A stretch of 20,748 nucleotides of DNA from Chloroflexota bacterium (GTDB taxonomy: Bacteria > Chloroflexota > Chloroflexia > JAMDCE01): assembly GCA_023489135.1 (NCBI GenBank), contig JAMDCE010000072.1:1-20748 (forward strand). The letters run 5' to 3'. This document shows positions 16,095-20,748 of the stretch, piece after piece. A program made the translations under genes and the position numbers. Positions within the stretch are counted from its first letter, which is position 1, and every line of letters starts with the position of its first letter. The notes under the pieces were generated by a model. The model saw nothing but the letters and a program-made list of their open reading frames with translations. It had not been told where the DNA came from and did not search any database.

Positions 16095-16435
16095 AACGCC
16101 TGTGGCGCGCACGTGGATTGTTCTTGCCGCAGGTCCAGATGGCTGGTGCGCCGACAGGACGAGGGTGGGGGCAAAGCTTTGCCCAAAAGGCACCCAGACC
16201 ACGCACCAGATTAGCATCGACGAAAATCAACGGCTGGAATACACTGCGCTTCTCCAGGGCTTGTCTGGTTCGGCAGTTCGAATCTTCTGTTCTTTGAGGA
16301 TAGCCATCCACTGGGAACAGAACGAAGGCAACGAGCCATTGGCCCCTACGCTTGACGTAGGTGTAGATTGTCTTCTGATCTGTCATTCCTCTTGACCGAG
16401 ACCTTGCCGGAAGTGCGTGCCACAGGAGGTTGGTT
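16095..16435 (+). promoter_or_regulatory. Structured 5' leader RNA candidate upstream of the GH73 gene
   Basis: The leader between the promoter and the GH73 start has nested helices. CTGGTGCG (16143-16150) pairs with CGCACCAG (16202-16209). Inside it GGGTG (16163-16167) pairs with CACCC (16191-16195), and GGGCAAAG (16169-16176) pairs with CTTTGCCC (16177-16184). A competing helix pairs CCTGTGGCGC (16099-16108) with GCGCC-G-ACAGG (16148-16158), sharing bases with the first stem. Further down TTCTGTTC (16285-16292) pairs with GAACAGAA (16315-16322) around GGAT/ATCC. Competing stems suggest a switch. It does not match a riboswitch class I know, and the c-di-AMP ydaO core often found before wall hydrolases was not seen. 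Confidence 0.45.
16169..16184. repeat. Perfect 16-bp palindrome inside the leader
   Basis: GGGCAAAGCTTTGCCC lies in a GGGTGG…CACCC setting, so it is the tip of a larger stem. It has no T-run. Its G-rich start resembles the palindrome at 15951-15972, and both may belong to the same class of dispersed intergenic repeat. Confidence 0.55.
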
Positions 16436-17407
16436 TTGGGGAAGGGTCATCTGCTCTCTACTTCTCGTGGGAAGGTATGGGAGGCGCTGGGACGGGCAGC
16501 CCGTGCCATCAGGGGGCTAAAGGCAGAGACAAATGGATTCGGATACCGCACTCTTGAGAAAGCCTCACAGCTTAGGACGGCGCATCCTCTTTGCGCCATT
16601 ATTTCCGCGGCGCTGCTGGTCGGCATATCAGCGACCGCCTCGGTTGTCTATTTTGCTCTTCCGCAACAGATAGGGACTCCGGTGCCGGAATTTCTCGAAG
16701 AAGTGCCTGAGTCTTTGCAATTTGATGCCGATCCTCTGCTTGGCCAAAGCGACACTGGCTGGGAAAACCTGTGGGCCGCTCCTCCAAACGCGGTTGCGGC
16801 GGCGGGGTTAGCTAATCCTGCCACACCTCCGCCGACTGTGCCCGATGTGGCGCCTCAAGATGCCCGCCCCGTGCTGGCGGCTCGTTCTGGAGAAAGGGAA
16901 AAGGATACTCCCACTCCATCGCCGACACCACGAAAACAGCTGACCTTCGAAGAGCAGTTCATTGCCGCGGCCGCGCCGGCCGCTCAGGCTTCCGAACGCG
17001 AGACCGGAGTGCCGGCTTCAGTGACCATTGCCCAGGCAATGTTGGAATCTGATTGGGGGAAAAGTGGCTTGAGCAAGACCGCCAATAACTACTTCGGCAT
17101 CAAGGCTACCGGCAAGGGGGGAACCGCAGGGGTTGTCTGGATGAACACCTGGGAGGTCATCAACGGGCAGAACGTCACCGTAAACGCGCCCTTCCGGGCC
17201 TATAAGAGCATGGCCGATTCCTTCGTCGACCACGGCAAGTTCTTCGTAGAGAATGCTCGCTATGCGTTGGCTCTGAAAAGCGCGGGGGATTCCATCGCTT
17301 TTGCGCGAGAGATCCATCGCGCAGGGTACGCCACGGACCCAGCTTACTCCGACAAGCTCATCGGGCTGATGAAGAAGTTCAATCTTCTTCAGTTCGATTT
17401 GCCCTAG
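16436..17407 (+). CDS. Membrane-anchored GH73-type glucosaminidase (peptidoglycan hydrolase)
   Basis: A 323-residue cell-wall enzyme that would cut N-acetylglucosaminyl linkages in peptidoglycan. A cytoplasmic N-terminal stretch (~48 residues) precedes one hydrophobic segment (about 49-73), so the catalytic part faces outside as a type II anchored protein. A Pro/Ala/Thr-rich linker with PTPSPTP runs to about 168. The FlgJ/GH73-like domain follows: VPASVTIAQAMLESDWGKS has the catalytic Glu204, then NNYFGIKA, then FRAYKSMADSFVDHGKFF, and AGYATDPAYSDKLIGLM near the end. TTG 16436 is chosen because AGGAGG (16424-16429) lies 6 nt before it. The in-frame TTG at 16430 would touch the ribosome site. 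It is preceded by a strong promoter and a structured leader, and it converges with cadA 23 nt away. Confidence 0.9.
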   Translation: MGKGHLLSTSRGKVWEALGRAARAIRGLKAETNGFGYRTLEKASQLRTAHPLCAIISAALLVGISATASVVYFALPQQIGTPVPEFLEEVPESLQFDADPLLGQSDTGWENLWAAPPNAVAAAGLANPATPPPTVPDVAPQDARPVLAARSGEREKDTPTPSPTPRKQLTFEEQFIAAAAPAAQASERETGVPASVTIAQAMLESDWGKSGLSKTANNYFGIKATGKGGTAGVVWMNTWEVINGQNVTVNAPFRAYKSMADSFVDHGKFFVENARYALALKSAGDSIAFAREIHRAGYATDPAYSDKLIGLMKKFNLLQFDLP

Positions 17408-17430
17408 CGCGACCGCGCCGGTGCCGTATT

Positions 17431-20064
17431 TCAGCTGGTATGATTCTCGCCGGACAGGTGCGCCGCTGGGGAGCAACCGCACTCTTCGGCACAAGCCGTG
17501 TGAGCTCGATCCTTGTGCCGCAAGATACTCATGCCGTTGAGGGTCACCAACAAAGATGCGCCCATGTCGGCCAGGATGGCAAGCCACAGGGTTATCCAGC
17601 CGGGGAACGTGGCAACCAGAAAAGCTATCTTGATCGCAAGCGATAGAGCGATGTTCTGCCGTACCGTCGCGAGGGTCCTTCGACTGAGTCCAACGGCGTA
17701 GGGAACCTTCCGCAAGTCGTCGGCCATCAAGGCTATGTCGGCGGTTTCCAGCGCGGCGTCCGTCCCTGCCACGCCCATGGCAATGCCAACGGTGGCTGAG
17801 GCCAGGGCGGGAGCATCGTTCACCCCATCTCCCACCATCGCAACCTGGCCGTATTCCGCCAGGAGTTCTTTGATGGCGCTAACCTTCTGCTCGGGAAGCA
17901 ATTGCGCTTTGACCTCGTCGATGCCCAATTCAGCGGCAATGGATCTGGCTACAGCGTGGCTATCACCAGTCAGCATCACGATTCTCGCGATGCCCAGGTG
18001 ACGGAGTTCCCGGATCACCTCGGCAGCTTCCTCGCGAAGCTGATCACCCACGGCCATGGCTCCGAGCACCTCCTTTTCGGTGCCTACGATCAGCGCTGTC
18101 TTGCCGTCGTCGTCCCATCGCCCCAGGGTATCTCTTATGACAGAAAAATCGGCTCCGAGGCTCTGAAAAAGGTTCGGGCTGCCTACGTAATACGTCTCCC
18201 CATCGAGCCTGGCCTTGACCCCTTTCCCGGTGAGTGGCTCGAAATCCTCCACGTTCCGAATGTCCAGGGTACTGTGCTTGGCCCGTCGCACGATCGCCGC
18301 CGCCAGAGGGTGTTCTGAACGCGCTTCGATGGACGCCGTAAGATTAATCAGTTCCTCCTCGTCCAGGCGACCGAGCGAGACCACCTCGGCGACCCTGGGT
18401 TTGCCCAGGGTGAGCGTACCCGTCTTGTCGAACGCCACCACCTTGATCCGGCCCGCGGCCTCCAAATGGGCGCCCCCTTTGATGAGCACTCCCTCCCGCG
18501 CAGCCCGCGCAATGCCGGAGACTATGGAGACAGGGGTAGATATGACCAGAGCGCAGGGACAGGAGATGACCAGTAGAACCAGGGCGCGATAAATCCAGGG
18601 TTGAAACGGTTCACCCAGGATCAACCAGGGGAGAACGGCGATCGCGGCGGAGAGGAGCAGCACCGCAGGCGTGTAGTAGCGGGCAAACCTATCGACGAAC
18701 CGCTGCGACGGCGCCCTTTCGGCCTGGGCTTCTTCCACGAGTTGAATGATCTTTGAGATCATGTTCTCCCGATAAGGCTTGGTTACCTCTATCTCCAGGT
18801 AACCCCTTTCGTTGATCGATCCCGCGTAAACCTCGTCTCCCGCGGACTTGTCAACCGGCATGGACTCGCCGGTTATAGGTGCCTGGCTTACAGTGGAGCT
18901 GCCGAAGCTGACCCTCCCATCCATGGGGATTCTCTCCCCCGGGCGCACCAGGGTAATCTCTCCGACGCCGATTTGCTCCACGGACAGGACCATTTCCCGG
19001 CCGTCTCGCCGTATCTTGGCGTAGTTTGGCGATACGCTCATCAACTCGGCGATAGCTTTGCGCGCACGGTCGAGCGTGTATGATTCCAGCGTATTGCCCA
19101 GCGAGAAAAGGAAGACGACCACGGCGCCTTCGGCCCATTGGCCGATGGCCGCGGCACCGATCACCGCCACCGTCATAAGGAGATTCATATCCATCGATTT
19201 GCTGGCTATCAGCCCGAAGATACCACTGCGAGCGGCACGAAATCCGCCAAGTATGATTGCTAGGGCGAACAAAGGTATCACCACTAGGTCTGTCCGGATG
19301 GTCAACGACGCTACAATTCCTGCCAGCAGCACAGCCCCCGAGGCAGTAGTGAAGACGGCCCATCTGTTGGCGCGCCAGAAAGACCGGGCGGGTTCCGCCC
19401 CGCCTTCGCTTTCCAGGGTCGCACCATAGCCGCTTCTCTCAACTACCTCGATTATCCTCTTGGCGGTGACATCCGCTCGGTGCCGGACAGTGAGCCTCGC
19501 CTGGCCGAAGTTCACTTTGGCTTCGAATACCCCGGGCAGTGAAGTAACGTTGCGTTCTACTGAGGCCGCGCAGTCGGCGCAATGAAGCCCGGAAATGCGG
19601 AAAAAGGAGGTGGTCTTCGTCGTCTGGTCGAGATCGGCCACTTCGTAGCCAAGCGCGCGAATTGACGAGAGAATGTCGCCGTGCGAGGTAAGGGCCGGCT
19701 CGTACTCGACCGACATTCTGGCGAGCGCGAAGTTGACGTCGACGTGGGCCACTCCGGGCATCTTTGCCACTGCCCGCTCCAGACTGGCAGCACAGTCCGC
19801 GCAGTCCATGTCAGAGATGGCAATAGTCTCGTGGGCGAATCGGCGGCTGATGCCGACGCCGATGTTTTGGGCCACGTCTTGCAGCCGGGAGAGCGAGGCT
19901 ACATCCGGGTCGTAGGACAGCGTAAGGTTGCAGGCGCCGGAATTGACTTCCACTGCGTCCACACCTTTGAGCTGGCTGAGGGAGTCTCGAACTCGTTCGA
20001 TGCAGAGCTCACAGTCTTCGCAATGTGATAGGTCAATGCTTATGTCGACGGTTCTCGTGTCCAT
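17431..20064 (-). CDS. cadA: Zn2+/Cd2+/Pb2+-translocating P1B-type ATPase
   Basis: An 877-residue efflux pump that exports divalent soft metals using ATP. Three N-terminal metal-binding domains are visible: a degenerate HCEDCELC (Cys15/18/21), then MDCADC (Cys88/91) and HCADC (Cys162/165). The P-type core is intact: TGES (398-401), CPC in the transport helix (502-504), DKTGT (546-550), the HP motif (585-586) and GDGVND (745-750). Lys812 and LADMGASLLVTLNG with Asp833 are the P1B-2 signature of Zn/Cd/Pb pumps, not copper pumps. The tail is Cys/His-rich (HTACAEECGC and further His), possibly an extra metal site. The ATG lies 1 nt after the repressor stop, so both genes form one operon and derepress together in metal stress. 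Confidence 0.95.
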   Translation of the reverse strand: MDTRTVDISIDLSHCEDCELCIERVRDSLSQLKGVDAVEVNSGACNLTLSYDPDVASLSRLQDVAQNIGVGISRRFAHETIAISDMDCADCAASLERAVAKMPGVAHVDVNFALARMSVEYEPALTSHGDILSSIRALGYEVADLDQTTKTTSFFRISGLHCADCAASVERNVTSLPGVFEAKVNFGQARLTVRHRADVTAKRIIEVVERSGYGATLESEGGAEPARSFWRANRWAVFTTASGAVLLAGIVASLTIRTDLVVIPLFALAIILGGFRAARSGIFGLIASKSMDMNLLMTVAVIGAAAIGQWAEGAVVVFLFSLGNTLESYTLDRARKAIAELMSVSPNYAKIRRDGREMVLSVEQIGVGEITLVRPGERIPMDGRVSFGSSTVSQAPITGESMPVDKSAGDEVYAGSINERGYLEIEVTKPYRENMISKIIQLVEEAQAERAPSQRFVDRFARYYTPAVLLLSAAIAVLPWLILGEPFQPWIYRALVLLVISCPCALVISTPVSIVSGIARAAREGVLIKGGAHLEAAGRIKVVAFDKTGTLTLGKPRVAEVVSLGRLDEEELINLTASIEARSEHPLAAAIVRRAKHSTLDIRNVEDFEPLTGKGVKARLDGETYYVGSPNLFQSLGADFSVIRDTLGRWDDDGKTALIVGTEKEVLGAMAVGDQLREEAAEVIRELRHLGIARIVMLTGDSHAVARSIAAELGIDEVKAQLLPEQKVSAIKELLAEYGQVAMVGDGVNDAPALASATVGIAMGVAGTDAALETADIALMADDLRKVPYAVGLSRRTLATVRQNIALSLAIKIAFLVATFPGWITLWLAILADMGASLLVTLNGMSILRHKDRAHTACAEECGCSPAAHLSGENHTS

Positions 20065-20065
20065 C

Positions 20066-20527
20066 TCACTCCGACATCATTCGTTCGATTTCGTCAGATT
20101 GGGGTGAATCCTCTCTGGGACGGCTGTGCTTGGAATGGTTCAGCGCGACGTTGAGGAGAATTCTCACGTGAGAATCGTCCAGCGAGTGGAAGACTTGCTT
20201 GCCCTCGCGGCGACTCTTGACGACGCGCAGCATACGCAGCCCTCTTAAGTGTTGCGAGACGGCCGATTCCGAGAGACCAACAATCGCGGCCATATCGCAG
20301 GTACAGAGCTCTTGGTGAAGCAGGCTATAGACGATTTTGGCCCGGCTGGAGTCGGCCAACATGCGAAAAGTCTCGGCAAGATCGAAGTACACTTCGTCAT
20401 TCAAGAGCAATGCCCTGCCACGACCCACCTTCTGCAGATCGAGGCCATGGACTTCGCAGCGTTCTCTTGACGGTGCGGCAGGAGCGGGTACTGCCGACGC
20501 GCGAACGGGACTTTCTTCTTGTGCCAT
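20066..20527 (-). CDS. ArsR/SmtB-family metal-sensing repressor (CadC-like)
   Basis: A 153-residue winged-helix repressor that releases DNA on binding metal. The recognition helix region reads LSESAVSQHLRGLRML and the wing RREGKQVFHSL. The ELCTCDMA motif holds Cys75 and Cys77, the alpha-3 site of CadC. N-terminal Cys24 and His27 (CEVHG) could complete an alpha-3N site. Helix 5 has Asp118-x-His120 and His131-xx-His134, matching the SmtB/CzrA alpha-5 site except for His in place of the last Glu. Both site types are thus present. ATG 20527 has AGGAG 6 nt upstream. An in-frame start at 20572 would place the N-terminus inside the promoter zone. It precedes cadA by one nucleotide and surely controls it. 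Confidence 0.92.
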   Translation of the reverse strand: MAQEESPVRASAVPAPAAPSRERCEVHGLDLQKVGRGRALLLNDEVYFDLAETFRMLADSSRAKIVYSLLHQELCTCDMAAIVGLSESAVSQHLRGLRMLRVVKSRREGKQVFHSLDDSHVRILLNVALNHSKHSRPREDSPQSDEIERMMSE

Positions 20528-20576
20528 ATCTTGCTCCTGGATCAATTGAGCAATTACTAAAATGTCTCTCAACCCT

Positions 20577-20609
20577 ATTATAGTCCCTACAATCGCTGGA
20601 GCGCAATAG
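20577..20609 (-). promoter_or_regulatory. Promoter and probable operator of the cad operon
   Basis: On the minus strand a perfect -10 TATAAT (20582-20577) is preceded by an 18-nt spacer and a weak -35 TTGCGC (20606-20601). The imperfect inverted repeat at 20587-20609 (CGCT-gg-AGCG centre with CTA/TAG ends) covers the spacer and -35, where ArsR/SmtB operators usually lie. The promoter is fairly clear and the operator assignment is tentative. Confidence 0.5.
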
Positions 20610-20629
20610 TATCGGGGAATCGTAAGAGT

Positions 20630-20748
20630 TCAGACTTTTGGCTCGGGAGTTGGAAGCGGCGTGGTTAGAACTTTGCGGCAGGCTTGGTAGAGATCGTGCC
20701 CTTGCAGGAGCCAGGTCCCGAACAGCGACGCTGAAATGCTCTTGGTCT
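20630..20748 (-). CDS. C-terminal end of an unidentified protein (partial)
   Basis: A minus-strand frame enters from the right edge and ends at TGA 20632-20630, giving the last 38 residues. The visible sequence includes ISASLFGTWLLQGHDLYQACR and a proline-rich end (TTPLPTPEPKV). The aromatic/aliphatic spacing looks like coding sequence, but the fragment is too short to name. A transposase C-terminus is one possibility. It would end about 20 nt upstream of the cad operator. Confidence 0.35.
   Translation of the reverse strand, partial: TKSISASLFGTWLLQGHDLYQACRKVLTTPLPTPEPKV

Larger units (their letters stand above)
15897..16435. other. Long intergenic region without a convincing gene
   Basis: Between the Lon-like and GH73 genes lie 539 bases. 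They hold two palindromes (15951-15972 and 16169-16184), a strong plus-strand promoter (16061-16088) and several nested inverted repeats. A 142-codon minus-strand frame (15958-16386) runs across both palindromes and the promoter. It has no recognisable domain and was not called. The second half is best read as the 5' leader of the GH73 gene. Confidence 0.6.

Noticed and set aside
16265..16290. tRNA-like T-loop GTTCGAATC
   Set aside because: The flanking bases do not pair into a T-stem, and no acceptor, D or anticodon arm fits around it.
15958..16386. 142-codon minus-strand reading frame in the Lon-GH73 gap
   Set aside because: It crosses both palindromes and the strong promoter on the other strand, has no recognisable domain and no good ribosome site.
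16095..16435. Known c-di-AMP (ydaO) riboswitch before the wall hydrolase
   Set aside because: The conserved core segments of that class could not be found, so the leader is reported only as an unassigned structured RNA candidate.

Overview
The window is a bacterial fragment of moderate G+C with dense, mostly collinear genes and frequent GTG/TTG starts. An uncultivated Chloroflexota-like or other monoderm-like bacterium is the best guess. This rests on an XrtG-type exosortase locus (a subfamily known mainly from Gram-positives), an AAA_32-type Lon-like protease, a pyridine nucleotide oxidoreductase fused to an MvhD/FrhD-like domain, and the absence of any outer-membrane gene. The taxonomic call is inference. 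The left edge carries a perfect inverted repeat that rewrites the 3' end of a GGDEF gene, which looks like a fold-back chimera of the kind made during amplification or assembly.

Layout: (1) 1-2120, minus: a diguanylate cyclase with a 7TM N-terminus, then PAS, GAF and GGDEF domains, cut at the left edge. (2) 2291-3777: a small orphan protein, a 5'-truncated HAD phosphatase remnant, and a transglutaminase-like protein. (3) 3804-5918, minus: a 704-residue FAD/NAD(P)/Fe-S oxidoreductase ending in an MvhD-like domain. (4) 5999-13151, minus: the centrepiece, a tightly packed apparent operon. It runs from a coiled-coil protein to a pseudo-receiver/PTPS-like fusion, a large PTPS-related membrane protein, a secreted protein with a C-terminal sorting tail, exosortase XrtG, and a family 2 glycosyltransferase. 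Most genes overlap by 4 to 37 nt. A good promoter lies upstream at 13229-13257. (5) 13449-15896, plus: a Lon-like AAA+ protease, divergent from the operon. (6) 15897-16435: no convincing gene, but two palindromes, a strong promoter and a strongly structured presumptive leader RNA, followed by a membrane-anchored GH73-type glucosaminidase (16436-17407). (7) 17431-20527, minus: a CadC/SmtB-like repressor and a Zn/Cd/Pb P1B-ATPase. (8) 20630-20748: the C-terminal end of an unidentified gene.

The XrtG operon reads as one surface-protein processing system. The secreted protein is exported, held by its C-terminal hydrophobic segment, and probably processed or transferred by XrtG (Cys112/Arg154/His174). 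The glycosyltransferase and the large membrane protein probably build or flip a glycan or lipid partner. The PTPS-like protein keeps the zinc-binding histidines but lacks the usual PTPS catalytic Cys and His, and it is fused to a receiver-like domain with Glu in place of the phosphoacceptor Asp. The GH73 hydrolase adds a separate wall-remodelling function, and the cad genes are an ordinary metal-efflux pair.
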